A DNA stretch of 64,000 nucleotides, from contig CANPZW010000001.1 in the NCBI GenBank assembly GCA_947589385.1, positions 1-64,000 on the forward strand, read 5' to 3'. The position numbers and the translations under genes are program-made. Below the pieces are notes generated by a model. That model saw nothing but the letters and a program-made list of their open reading frames with translations, had not been told where the DNA came from and did not search any database. Each line of letters begins with the position of its first letter. Positions within the stretch are counted from its first letter, which is position 1. Below, in pieces: positions 41,101 to 49,137 of the stretch. The stretch comes from an uncultured Clostridia bacterium. Its GTDB lineage: Bacteria > Bacillota > Clostridia > Christensenellales > Borkfalkiaceae.

Positions 41101-41646
41101 GTCGATTTTAGCAACTTCGTGGCTTGTTCTGAAACCGTCGAAGAAGTTTATGAACGGAACTCTCGACCTGAGGGTGGAAAGGTGCGCAACAAGCGCAAGG
41201 TCCATAACTTCCTGTACGGAGCCGTCGCAGAGCATTGCAAAGCCCGTCTGGCGGCAAGCCATAACGTCGGCGTGGTCGCCGAATATATTAAGCGAATGAG
41301 CCGCAAGCGCGCGCGCCGAAACGTGCATAACCATAGGCATCAGTTCGCCCGCAATCTTGTACATATTGGGAATCATAAGAAGAAGTCCCTGCGAAGCGGT
41401 GTAAGTGCTGGTAAGCGCGCCCGCGCAAAGCGAACCGTGCACAGCGCCCGCGGCGCCGCCTTCCGACTGCATTTCGGCAATCTTAACTTTCTGACCCCAC
41501 ATGTTCGTTCTGCCCGCGGTAGCCCATTCGTCCGCAACCTCCGCCATGGGAGAAGAAGGGGTGATGGGATAAATTGCCGCTACTTCCGAAAAGGCATAGG
41601 CAACATGGCTGGCGGCGGTATTACCGTCGATAGTCAATTTTTTCAT
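38119..41646 (-). CDS. nifJ: Pyruvate:ferredoxin (flavodoxin) oxidoreductase
   Basis: The 1175-residue single-chain enzyme oxidises pyruvate and coenzyme A to acetyl-CoA and CO2, reducing ferredoxin. Domain order is complete: the N-terminal pyrimidine-binding domain (IYPITPSSPMAEVADEW), the gamma-like domain, a two-cluster ferredoxin domain (CVQCGTCSFVCPHAC, CMGCGVCATVCP), and the C-terminal thiamine-diphosphate domain (GGDGWAYDIGYGGLDH, DTEVYSNTGGQASKS), with CAGCGETPY holding the third cluster. CGGAGG seven bases upstream selects ATG 41646. The promoter is consensus. It is the central catabolic enzyme of the window. Confidence 0.97.
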   Translation of the reverse strand: MKKLTIDGNTAASHVAYAFSEVAAIYPITPSSPMAEVADEWATAGRTNMWGQKVKIAEMQSEGGAAGAVHGSLCAGALTSTYTASQGLLLMIPNMYKIAGELMPMVMHVSARALAAHSLNIFGDHADVMACRQTGFAMLCDGSVQEVMDLALVAHLSTLRSRVPFINFFDGFRTSHEVAKIDVWDESDNYAEIRKICDEVGIEADIADFKSRALNPEHPIQKGTAQNGDTYFQNRETANSYYAAAPAIVQQMMDVVSKHCGRNYHLFDYVGAPDAEEVIVCMGSGCETIEESINKLNSQGKKYGLIKVRLYRPFVADAFVAALPKSAKKIAVLDRTKEPGSLGEPLYLDVCSSLMEKGVTAVKVFGGRYGLGSKEFTPSMVKAVYKNLEQKQPKNHFTIGIHEDVTNSSLDFSEKFDAAPAGSTSCKFYGLGSDGTVGANKNSIKIIGDHTDKHAQAYFFYDSKKSGGITVSHLRFGDTPIQSEYLIDSADFVQCSNPSYITRYDMTGDIKEGGTFLLNTNATTVEALEEFLPAKVKRDIAQKHINLYVIDAIEIAGKLGLKGRTNTILQSAFFKVNPQIMPYEKAVEYMKYMATKSFARKGDAVVKMNHDAIDSADSHLIKIDVPASWAKATTGAEMVKGADNAYYQEIIKPILYLKGDELKSSQFNADGHVPTGTTKFEKRGVAVLVPEIDIDKCVQCGTCSFVCPHACLRPALIAEGAEKPASLATKPAVGLKGYEYKMQVSPLDCMGCGVCATVCPVKDGGAIKMIPLAESLEKHEDKNWEFAVELPDADTSKFKKDTVKGCQFATPLFEFSGACAGCGETPYVKVVTQLFGEDMIIANATGCSSIYGGSSPTCPYAKNKQGRGPAWANSLFEDNAEFGYGMNLAYTARRNAVKAKVEKLAGLACGEGKAACEAYLAAFGEREASKKAAADLVKALESCHAVKGEAATLIKEILDAKDCLAKKSIWIIGGDGWAYDIGYGGLDHVLASGEDVNILVLDTEVYSNTGGQASKSTNIGAVAKFASAGKRVKKKDLGMIAKTYGYVYVAQCAMGSNPAQLLKALTEAEAYHGPSIIICYAPCINHGINMTKSQLEEKAAVDCGYWQLYRYNPDGDVFTLDSKDPTGDYQAFLAGETRFASLVKTQGAEVANDLFKQTEESAKERLEGYKKLAGK

Positions 41647-41724
41647 CAAAAAACCTCCGATTTTTTTATAATTTTTTCATTATTGATTATTTAATACACG
41701 CGCGCGCAAGCCCGCGCTGTTTTT

Positions 41725-41753
41725 ATTATAGTTCAAGCTTTTTCAAAAGTCAA
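41725..41753 (-). promoter_or_regulatory. nifJ promoter
   Basis: Minus-strand TTGACT (41753-41748), 17 bases, TATAAT (41730-41725). The leader is about 70 bases. Confidence 0.8.
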
Positions 41754-41836
41754 TTAACGTTTCCCGTTTCCACCGAAAAATTGCCCTTAAAATTAAAAAT
41801 TTTATCTTGATTTCACTCGAAAACCGCGATTTATAG

Positions 41837-41865
41837 TTGAATAAAATAAAATCGTTTGTTATAAT
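41837..41865 (+). promoter_or_regulatory. Promoter of the ecf-truA operon
   Basis: TTGAAT (41837-41842), 17 bases, TATAAT (41860-41865), followed by AAAGAG ahead of the ATG at 41893. Confidence 0.7.
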
Positions 41866-41892
41866 TATAATACCATTAAAAAGAGCTAAACT

Positions 41893-43716
41893 ATGCCGCA
41901 AGAACCTATCGTAAAATGCGAAAACGTTAAATTTTCATACCCCGGGCAGGATGGATACGCCTTAAACGGCGTAAGTTTTTCCGTACAAAAGGGTGAATTT
42001 CTTTCCCTGATAGGGCATAACGGAAGCGGTAAAAGCACGCTTGCCCGCCTTATAAACGGGCTTCTGGAAGCGGACGAGGGTAAGATAACCGTCCTCGGTA
42101 TGGACGTCGCGGAGGGCAAAAACGTCTTTGAAATCCGCAAACACGTCGGCATAGTCTTTCAGAATCCCGATAACCAGACGGTGGCTTCAATCGTCGAGGA
42201 CGACATCGCGTTCGGACCGGAAAATATAGGCGTTGAGCGCGGGGAAATAGGCAGAAGAATAGATTGGGCGCTTTCGGCGGTCGGGATGAGCGAATACAGA
42301 ACGGCGACGCCTTCAAGGCTTTCGGGTGGGCAGAAACAGCGTATTGCTGTGGCAGGCGTACTTGCGATAAAGCCCGACGTCCTCATTCTCGACGAATCCA
42401 CCGCAATGCTCGACCCGAAAGGCAGGCGTGAGGTAATAGACGTCGTTACCCGCCTCAACAGGGACGAGGGCATGACCATAATACTCATAACGCATTTTAT
42501 GGAAGAAGCGTTGCTCGCCGACAGGACAATAGTTCTCAATAAGGGCGAAATCGCTCTCGAAGGCACGCCCGAACGGATTTTCGAGAACGGCGAAGCGCTT
42601 GAAACCTTTAATTTAAGCCTGCCGAAAATTTCCGTGATATGCGACAGTCTGCGTTCCGCAGGAATGGAAATCCCCAACCTTTTGAAGCCCGAGGAGCTTG
42701 CCGACGCAATAGTCCGCAATTTCGGTAGCAGGGGCATAACCTCTGTCCAATCTGCGCCTGCGGCTAACAAAATTCCGGACTCCCCGCACGAGTGGGATAT
42801 AGATATAAAAAATCTGAGTTACACCTATTCCAAAAAATCCCCTTTCGCCACAAAGGCGCTGAAAGGTATAGAGCTCCATATAGACGACGGAGAATTTTTC
42901 GGAATAATCGGTCATACGGGAAGTGGTAAATCCACTTTGGTGCAGCACTTGAACGCGCTTATAAAATTGCCGCAGGCGGAAAAACATTACCGTAAACCCA
43001 AAACCAAAAAGGGAACAATCCCGCCGCCCGAACCCAATATAACGATAGGAAAATTCAATCTTGCGGACAGAAAAACCGACTTCAAAGCCCTTCGAGCAAG
43101 CGTAGGAATGGTCTTCCAGTATCCCGAATACCAGCTTTTCGCAGAGACGGTCTTTGCGGACGTGGCGTTCGGTCTGAAAAATTACAATAAAAACGTAACC
43201 GACAAAGAGGTCGAAGAGGCTGTAAAAAGCAGCCTTGAAATAGTCGGCTTGAATTATGAAGAAATAAAGGATAAATCGCCTTTCGATTTGTCCGGCGGGC
43301 AGAAAAGGCGGGTCGCCATAGCGGGCGTTATCGTAACGAAGCCCCATATTCTTATTCTCGACGAGCCCGCCGCAGGGCTTGACCCCAAGGGCAAGAAGGA
43401 AATTATGGAGCTTTTGCACAAGCTTCACAAAGAGTGGTGCAGGACGGTTATCATAGTTTCCCACGATATGGACGAGGTGGCTGAAAACTGCGCGCGCGCC
43501 GCCGTAATTTCGGAAGGCAGGGTATTTGCCTGCGATTTTTGCGCGAAGCTGTTTTCCCGCGCGGACGAACTGCGCGCTCTCGGGCTTGACGTGCCAATGA
43601 CGGCAAAAATTTCAGCCCGCCTTGCTAAAAACGGTATAAAAATTTACTCCGATTTTACTTCCGCGGACTTCACCGCAAAGGTGATTGAAGCGTTCGAGGG
43701 GGGCGGCAATGCTTAA
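41893..43716 (+). CDS. ecfA: Fused EcfA1-EcfA2 ATPase of the energy-coupling factor transporter
   Basis: The 607-residue protein contains two complete ABC ATPase domains that are separate genes in most Firmicutes. Domain 1 has GHNGSGKST, VFQNPDNQ, LSGGQKQR, LILDEST and ITHFMEE. Domain 2 (from about residue 297) has GHTGSGKST, VFQYPEYQ, LSGGQKRR, LILDEPAAGLDP and VSHDMDE. All catalytic motifs are intact, unlike the ATPase at 906. Domain 2 has an insertion rich in Lys and Pro between Walker A and the Q-loop (KPKTKKGTIPPPEP). The module powers uptake of vitamins and metals with various S components. None is encoded here. The stop overlaps ecfT. Confidence 0.95.
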   Translation: MPQEPIVKCENVKFSYPGQDGYALNGVSFSVQKGEFLSLIGHNGSGKSTLARLINGLLEADEGKITVLGMDVAEGKNVFEIRKHVGIVFQNPDNQTVASIVEDDIAFGPENIGVERGEIGRRIDWALSAVGMSEYRTATPSRLSGGQKQRIAVAGVLAIKPDVLILDESTAMLDPKGRREVIDVVTRLNRDEGMTIILITHFMEEALLADRTIVLNKGEIALEGTPERIFENGEALETFNLSLPKISVICDSLRSAGMEIPNLLKPEELADAIVRNFGSRGITSVQSAPAANKIPDSPHEWDIDIKNLSYTYSKKSPFATKALKGIELHIDDGEFFGIIGHTGSGKSTLVQHLNALIKLPQAEKHYRKPKTKKGTIPPPEPNITIGKFNLADRKTDFKALRASVGMVFQYPEYQLFAETVFADVAFGLKNYNKNVTDKEVEEAVKSSLEIVGLNYEEIKDKSPFDLSGGQKRRVAIAGVIVTKPHILILDEPAAGLDPKGKKEIMELLHKLHKEWCRTVIIVSHDMDEVAENCARAAVISEGRVFACDFCAKLFSRADELRALGLDVPMTAKISARLAKNGIKIYSDFTSADFTAKVIEAFEGGGNA

Positions 43717-44554
43717 CGACGTAACATTCGGGCAATACTATCCCGCCCAGTCTTTCGTGCACCGCCTCGACCCGCGCACAAAGCTGCTCGCGCTTATAGC
43801 GTATATAGTAATGCTTTTTGTGGCAAATAACTTCTATTCGCTGTTCGCCTGCTTTTTTCTGCTGTGCGTAACGGTCGCCGCGGCAAGACTGCCGCTGGGC
43901 AGCGTTCTGCGTTCGGTCAAGGGCATAATTTTTATACTTGCGCTCACTTCGGTTTTGAATTTGTTTTTCCATGGCGGCGAAAGGCTTTTATGGCAATGGT
44001 GGAAGATAAAAATTTATTACGAGGGCGTAATTTTTACCATCTTTTTGATGTTGCGGCTGATATTCCTTGTGCTGGGTTCGTCCGTATTGACTTTGACGAC
44101 GACCCCCGTTTCTCTTACAGACGGCATTGAAAGTCTTTTAAAACCCTTGAAATATATAAAATTTCCCGTTCACGAGCTGGCGCTTATTATGTCCATCGCG
44201 CTTCGATTTATACCTACGCTGATTGACGAAACCAACCGTATTATCTCGGCGCAGAAAGCGAGGGGGGCGGACTTCGAAAGCGGCAATATTTTCAAACGTA
44301 TAAAGGCGATAGTGCCTATTCTGATACCTCTGCTTATAAGCGCTTTTCGCCGCGCGGAAGAACTCGGCGACGCCATGGACGCACGTTGTTATTCGGGTTC
44401 GAAAAACCGTACGAAATATAAAAAACTACACTTCGGCGGGCGGGATATCGCCGCCTTTGCGGCTTTTGCTGCGCTGATAGCGGGAGTTATTCTTCTGAAT
44501 ATCTATGCGGCGAGTATATTCCCGCAAATTTATGGCTATATAAGGCTGTCATGA
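43709..44554 (+). CDS. ecfT: Energy-coupling factor transmembrane protein EcfT
   Basis: The 281-residue membrane scaffold links the ATPases to substrate-specific S components. About six membrane segments are visible, followed by coupling helices with SAQKARGADF and, later, AMDARCYSG. The second motif is Ala-Arg-Cys rather than the usual Ala-Arg-Gly. The ATG at 43709 overlaps the end of the ATPase gene and is preceded by GAGGGGGG. It overlaps truA by four bases. Confidence 0.94.
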   Translation: MLNDVTFGQYYPAQSFVHRLDPRTKLLALIAYIVMLFVANNFYSLFACFFLLCVTVAAARLPLGSVLRSVKGIIFILALTSVLNLFFHGGERLLWQWWKIKIYYEGVIFTIFLMLRLIFLVLGSSVLTLTTTPVSLTDGIESLLKPLKYIKFPVHELALIMSIALRFIPTLIDETNRIISAQKARGADFESGNIFKRIKAIVPILIPLLISAFRRAEELGDAMDARCYSGSKNRTKYKKLHFGGRDIAAFAAFAALIAGVILLNIYAASIFPQIYGYIRLS

Positions 44555-45318
44555 TGAGATATGCGCTTTTGATTTCATACGACGGCACGCGCTACGGCGG
44601 CTGGCAGATACAAAAAAACCGCATATCAGTCCAGAGCGAACTTGAAAATGCGGCGTGCGACCTATTCGGCGTTCCTGTCGCCGTGGTTGCAAGCGGGCGT
44701 ACGGACGCGGGAGTCCACGCAAGGGCGCAGGTGTGCCATTTGGACGCGGAAACTTCCGTTCCGCCGGAAAAAATAGCGGACGCCTTAAATATGCGTCTTC
44801 CCGAAGATATACGGGTTATAGCCTCTGTTTCCGCGCCAGCGGGCTTCGACGCAAACCGCAGCGCAAAGCGCAAAACATATTGTTACAGAATGTATTTTTC
44901 CTCGCGTCAACACCCTTTGAAGGACAGATATTCCGTATGGGTAAAGGGGGAAGCAGAAATTGAAAAAATGCGATACATATCGCATTTTTTTGAGGGCGAG
45001 CACGATTTTTCGGCATATGCAAAAAGCGGCTCTACCGCAAAAACTTTTGTGCGCGCGATATATTCGATAGATATAAAAACGACGCGCTCGCTGGGCGCAA
45101 CGGACGTCTGTATATATGTTTGCGGCAATGGCTTTCTGTATAATATGGTGCGGACGATTGTCGGCACAATGCTGTATTACGCGCAGGGTACGCTGACCGA
45201 AGAACAGGTCAGGCTGTCGCTTGAAACAGGGGAAAGGGGACTTGTCGGCAAGACAATGCCCGCCAAGGGATTGACCCTCGAAAGCGTGGACTATGGCTTT
45301 GATTTGTTCGGGCTTTGA
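44551..45318 (+). CDS. truA: tRNA pseudouridine(38-40) synthase
   Basis: The 255-residue enzyme makes pseudouridine in the anticodon arm. SYDGTRYGGWQ is the N-terminal signature, the catalytic aspartate is Asp52 in SGRTDAGVHA, and GNGFLYNMVRTIVGTM is the late motif. It is translationally coupled to ecfT (ATGATGA overlap). In many Firmicutes rplM and rpsI follow; here they do not. Confidence 0.95.
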   Translation: MMRYALLISYDGTRYGGWQIQKNRISVQSELENAACDLFGVPVAVVASGRTDAGVHARAQVCHLDAETSVPPEKIADALNMRLPEDIRVIASVSAPAGFDANRSAKRKTYCYRMYFSSRQHPLKDRYSVWVKGEAEIEKMRYISHFFEGEHDFSAYAKSGSTAKTFVRAIYSIDIKTTRSLGATDVCIYVCGNGFLYNMVRTIVGTMLYYAQGTLTEEQVRLSLETGERGLVGKTMPAKGLTLESVDYGFDLFGL

Positions 45319-45445
45319 GCAGTTTAAAATAAATTTTACAGTAATTTCACATATTATTTTTGATTTATTCAATAAAATTGTTTATATTATAGACAACTGA
45401 TTTATGCCGCTATGCTTTTGGTGGGGCGGCATTTCGGGAGGATGT

Positions 45446-46327
45446 ATGGACTTTTTCGAGTACGCCAACTTAACGCAGGAATTAGCCTGGGCGTTCAACA
45501 TGAGCGTGGAATTGTGGGTATCTCTTCTCGTAGGGGGGATATGCTTTCTCGTCATTTATGTCTTTCAGACGGTCGGGCTTTATACCATTGCCGCGCGCGA
45601 GGGCTTTACTCATAAATGGATGGCGTTCGTGCCCTTTTTTAACACTTATTATATAGGCGTATGCGGTCAGAAAAACAAATTTTTCAATCTCGACACGCGT
45701 AAAGTCGCTCTCGTCGCCGCTATATTAGAGGCGGTTTTGTTCTGCGGCTACGTGCTTTATTTCTCCGCGCTCGTCACGGTATCTCCTTATATCGAGCTTT
45801 TGGAAACGCGGGATATCGGAATGAATAACCAGGTCGCCACGCAGTCGATATGGGGGTTACCCGATTCATTTTCTTTCGAACATCCTTCGCTTGCCTGGGC
45901 GGGCTGGTGCTATAATTATCTCAATACCTATATTCTGAACATTTTGGAACTTATTTACCTTTTCATATTGGTAGTGGTATTGAATTGCTTCTTCCAGACT
46001 TATTCCGCAAGGCATTACTTCCTGTTCACGATAGCATGTATTTTGTTCCCCATACAGGGAATAATGATTTTCGTTGTAAGGCATAACAAGGCTATGAATT
46101 ACGGGGAATATATGCGCAGAGTACAGGAGCAGGCTTACCGTCAATACCGCAGCCAGCAGAATTACTACCAAAATTCATATAACAATCCCTACGACGGCAA
46201 TCCCTATTCGGGACAACAGCCGCCGCGGAATCCCTCCGACAGGCAGGAGCGCGGCGACGACCCTTTCTCCGAATACGGAAATCCCGATAGGCACAACGAC
46301 GACCCTTTCGAGGAATTTAAAAACTGA
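45446..46327 (+). CDS. Unrecognised membrane protein with Gln/Asn/Tyr-rich tail
   Basis: The 293-residue protein has about four or five membrane segments in its first 215 residues and then a low-complexity cytoplasmic or external tail (QQNYYQNSYNNPYDG, PYSGQQPPRNPSD, ending DDPFEEFKN) rich in Asn, Gln, Tyr, Pro and Asp. Such tails often self-associate. GGGAGG four bases upstream decides the ATG at 45446. The longer frame from 45404 crosses that site. I do not recognise the family and no function is suggested by neighbours. Confidence 0.75.
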   Translation: MDFFEYANLTQELAWAFNMSVELWVSLLVGGICFLVIYVFQTVGLYTIAAREGFTHKWMAFVPFFNTYYIGVCGQKNKFFNLDTRKVALVAAILEAVLFCGYVLYFSALVTVSPYIELLETRDIGMNNQVATQSIWGLPDSFSFEHPSLAWAGWCYNYLNTYILNILELIYLFILVVVLNCFFQTYSARHYFLFTIACILFPIQGIMIFVVRHNKAMNYGEYMRRVQEQAYRQYRSQQNYYQNSYNNPYDGNPYSGQQPPRNPSDRQERGDDPFSEYGNPDRHNDDPFEEFKN

Positions 46328-46400
46328 TTAAGTAAGTTTTGCTTCAAAATTTGCAAAACGCACGTATCTAAAAGATTATTTTAGTATAGATATATAAAAG

Positions 46401-46427
46401 AAAAAGACGGGAAGCCGTCTTTTTTTG
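46401..46427 (+). terminator. Intrinsic terminator
   Basis: AAGACGG-GAAG-CCGTCTT followed by seven T residues, after the membrane-protein gene. The rest of 46328-46669 is AT-rich and carries the palindrome at 46511 and a promoter, no gene. Confidence 0.9.
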
Positions 46428-46506
46428 TATAGATTTAAATGGTTATTGGCTGTCGGAAATAGAGCCATAAAAGCGGTTTTGTAAAGCAGTTGACGTTTAA
46501 ATTTTA

Positions 46507-46530
46507 ATATTATGCGTCGCATAGTACTTA
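46507..46530. promoter_or_regulatory. Conserved palindromic element, copy 1
   Basis: TATGCGTCGCATA (46511-46523) is a perfect 6-1-6 palindrome. It is followed by GTACTTA. A related element stands at 48925-48946, so the two copies flank the pair of aldo/keto reductase genes. Confidence 0.5.
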
Positions 46531-46620
46531 AAATAAATGGATTTTGTATGGTTTTATTTAATAATTAGCTTTTTTACTTTTTTGAGCTTTGATTTTTTTA
46601 TAATAATTATGAAATCGATA

Positions 46621-46649
46621 TTGATTGTTTTAAAATTTTAAGTTATAAT
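46621..46649 (+). promoter_or_regulatory. Promoter of the aldo/keto reductase pair
   Basis: TTGATT (46621-46626), 17 bases, TATAAT (46644-46649), then AAAAGGAG ahead of the ATG at 46670. Confidence 0.75.
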
Positions 46650-46669
46650 ATTGCAAAAGGAGCGGGTTT

Positions 46670-47809
46670 ATGACAGATTGTGAAATTAACAAAAACAGCA
46701 TGTTCAAAGGCGTACATAAAAATTTCGGGTTCGGCTGTATGCGTTTGCCCATGAAAAACGGCGACGTTGATTACGACGAATTCAAAAAAATGATAGACAC
46801 TTTCATAGGCGCGGGGTTCAATTACTTCGATACAGCGCACGGATATTTACAGGGGAAAAGTGAAACCGCTATTCGCGACTGTCTTGTGAAAAGATATAAA
46901 AAGGAGCAATTCATTCTCACCGATAAACTTACAAATTTCTTTTTCAAGTCGGAGAGCGAGGTGCGCCCTTTCTTTGAAAGCCAGCTTAAAATTTGCGGCG
47001 TGGATTATTTTGATTATTACCTGATGCATGCGCAGAGCAATGAAAATTTTTCGCATTTTAAACGTTGCCGCGCCTATGAACAGGCGCTTGAATTTAAAAA
47101 AGAGGGCAAAATAAAGCATTTCGGCATTTCTTTTCACGATAAACCGGAAGTTTTAAGGCAGATTCTGACCGAATATCCGCAGATAGAAGTCGTGCAAATT
47201 CAATTCAATTATCTCGACTTCAACGACCCCGCGGTACAGTCCGCAAAGTGCTACGAGGTATGCCGTGAATTCGGTAAACCCGTCATTGTAATGGAACCCG
47301 TTAAAGGCGGCAGTCTTGTTGACCTGCCGCAGGCGGCGAAAATGTATTTCGAAGAACTCGGGAACGCGAGCGCGGCAAGCTATGCTATACGTTTTGCGGC
47401 TGGCTTTGACGGAATTTTTATGGTACTTTCGGGAATGAGCGATTTAGCCCAGATGAACGACAATATTTCGTTTATGAAAGATTTCAAACCTCTGGACGAA
47501 AAGGAGCTGAAAGCCGTTCAAAACGTATGTGCCGTGTTTAAGACTAAGGATTTGATTGCCTGCACGGCTTGCCGTTATTGCACGGCGGGTTGCCCCAAAA
47601 AGATTTCCATACCCGACCTTTTCGCGTGCATGAACGCAAAAAATCTTCATCACGACTGGAACGCCGATTATTATTACAATCAGGTCCACACAAAGGCGGG
47701 CGGCAAGGCTTCGGAGTGCATAGCTTGCGGAAAATGCGAAAGCGCATGCCCGCAGCATCTGCCCATAAGAAAACTTTTGAAGGCAGTTGCAAAGGAGTTC
47801 GAAAAATAA
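46670..47809 (+). CDS. Aldo/keto reductase with C-terminal 4Fe-4S domain
   Basis: A 379-residue protein. The barrel keeps the aldo/keto reductase tetrad: Asp and Tyr in YFDTAHGY, Lys in LTDKL, His in YLMHAQ. The C-terminal about 90 residues add a bacterial-type ferredoxin region with CTACRYCTAGCP and CIACGKCESACP. This architecture is common in anaerobes, where electrons may pass between ferredoxin and a carbonyl substrate. The substrate is unknown. AAAAGGAG and a consensus promoter support the start. The next gene overlaps by one base. Confidence 0.92.
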   Translation: MTDCEINKNSMFKGVHKNFGFGCMRLPMKNGDVDYDEFKKMIDTFIGAGFNYFDTAHGYLQGKSETAIRDCLVKRYKKEQFILTDKLTNFFFKSESEVRPFFESQLKICGVDYFDYYLMHAQSNENFSHFKRCRAYEQALEFKKEGKIKHFGISFHDKPEVLRQILTEYPQIEVVQIQFNYLDFNDPAVQSAKCYEVCREFGKPVIVMEPVKGGSLVDLPQAAKMYFEELGNASAASYAIRFAAGFDGIFMVLSGMSDLAQMNDNISFMKDFKPLDEKELKAVQNVCAVFKTKDLIACTACRYCTAGCPKKISIPDLFACMNAKNLHHDWNADYYYNQVHTKAGGKASECIACGKCESACPQHLPIRKLLKAVAKEFEK

Positions 47810-48912
47810 TGGAATACAGAAAATTGCCGAAAGGCGAGGAAATGTTAAGCGTGCTCGGACTGGGTATGGGCGGAATACAAAACACTCCGCCCGAGGAAAT
47901 TCAAGCGGTTGTGGAGCGAGCGATTGATAACGGAATAAACTTTTTCGACCTCTGCGCGGGCGGAAAATGCGTTTACGAGCCCTTTGGCAAGGCTATCCGC
48001 GGCAGGCGCGATAAGATTTATTTTCAGCTTCATTTCGGCGCGGTATATAAGGAAAGCGGGGAATATGGCTGGTCGCGCGACCTTGACGCAGTAAAAAAGA
48101 CTTTCGAATGGGAATTGAAATCGCTCGGCACGGATTATGTGGATTTCGGCTTTCTGCATTGCGTTGACGAGGAAAGCGATTTCTCGGATTTGAAAAACGG
48201 CGGAATTTTCGATTTTGTCAAAGGATTGAAGGAAAATGGGATTGTCCGTCATATGGGATTTTCCTCCCATACGCCGAAAGTTGCGCATAAATTGCTCGAC
48301 GAAGGCGTTATGGATATGATGATGTTTTCCATAAATCCCGCATACGATTTGGAATGTGGCGACGAATACGGCATAGGCACGACAGCCGAACGCGCTCAAC
48401 TTTTCCGCCGTTGCGAGGCGGAGGGAGTGGGCATTTCGGTTATGAAACCTTTTCACGGCGGTCGGCTTCTGTCCGAAAATACATCACCGTTTAAAAAGGC
48501 TTTGACTAAAAACCAATGCATCAGATACTGCCTCGACCGCCCTGCGGTGCTCGCAGTTGTGCCAGGAGTAAGGAATCTCGAAGATTTAAATGAACTTTTA
48601 AAGTTTCCAGAATCCACAGCCGCTCAACAAGATTACTCCGAAATAAGCGAATTTACCCCCGAATCCGCCGTGGGCAGTTGCGTTTATTGCAACCATTGTC
48701 TGCCCTGTCCCGCGGGAATAGACATAGGATTGGTCAATAAATACTACGATTTATCTCTTGCGGGCGACAAAATGGCAGCGGGTCATTATGAAAAACTTGC
48801 AGTAAAGGCGGACGCTTGCCTCGGTTGCGGACATTGCGACAGGCGCTGTCCGTTCAAGGTTAAGCAGTGGGAGAAAATGCAGGAAATCGCACGGTATTTT
48901 AAAGAAAATTAA
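47809..48912 (+). CDS. Second Fe-S aldo/keto reductase, catalytic tetrad altered
   Basis: The 367-residue paralogue shares the layout of the previous gene: a barrel followed by CVYCNHCLPCPAGI and CLGCGHCDRRCP. In the barrel the aspartate (FFDLCAGGK) and histidine (GFLHCVDE) remain, but the expected tyrosine five positions after the aspartate is Gly and the lysine position falls in FQLHFG. The gene overlaps its neighbour by one base (TAATG), and AAAGGAG lies inside the upstream gene, so the two are co-expressed. Activity may differ from a normal NADPH reductase. Confidence 0.9.
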   Translation: MEYRKLPKGEEMLSVLGLGMGGIQNTPPEEIQAVVERAIDNGINFFDLCAGGKCVYEPFGKAIRGRRDKIYFQLHFGAVYKESGEYGWSRDLDAVKKTFEWELKSLGTDYVDFGFLHCVDEESDFSDLKNGGIFDFVKGLKENGIVRHMGFSSHTPKVAHKLLDEGVMDMMMFSINPAYDLECGDEYGIGTTAERAQLFRRCEAEGVGISVMKPFHGGRLLSENTSPFKKALTKNQCIRYCLDRPAVLAVVPGVRNLEDLNELLKFPESTAAQQDYSEISEFTPESAVGSCVYCNHCLPCPAGIDIGLVNKYYDLSLAGDKMAAGHYEKLAVKADACLGCGHCDRRCPFKVKQWEKMQEIARYFKEN

Positions 48913-48924
48913 GCTTTGTTTTGG

Positions 48925-48946
48925 ATATTATGTCACGCATAGTACT
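48925..48946. promoter_or_regulatory. Conserved palindromic element, copy 2
   Basis: TATGTCACGCATA (48929-48941), followed by GTACT, an imperfect version of the element at 46511. The flanking ATATTATG and CGCATAGTACT parts are identical in both. The rest of 48913-49137 is AT-rich and holds no gene. Confidence 0.45.
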
Positions 48947-49137
48947 ATTTATTATTGCAAAATTCGAATATTAAGCATTAAAATTGTAGTTTTGGGGCTT
49001 TATTCGGTTAAAAAAATAATCGCTCAAAGAATTTTTTAAACGGTTGTCGGCGTCGTGACAAACGCCGAAAAAGCCTTTCGAGGTGAAAATAAATCTCTTT
49101 TTTTTACTATTCAGATACAACCGACGGGGAATACATA

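Noticed and set aside
40852-41694. 280-codon open frame on the plus strand inside nifJ
   Set aside because: It is antisense to conserved nifJ sequence, has no ribosome binding site and its composition mirrors the codon bias of nifJ. Similar shadows occur over the whole nifJ gene.
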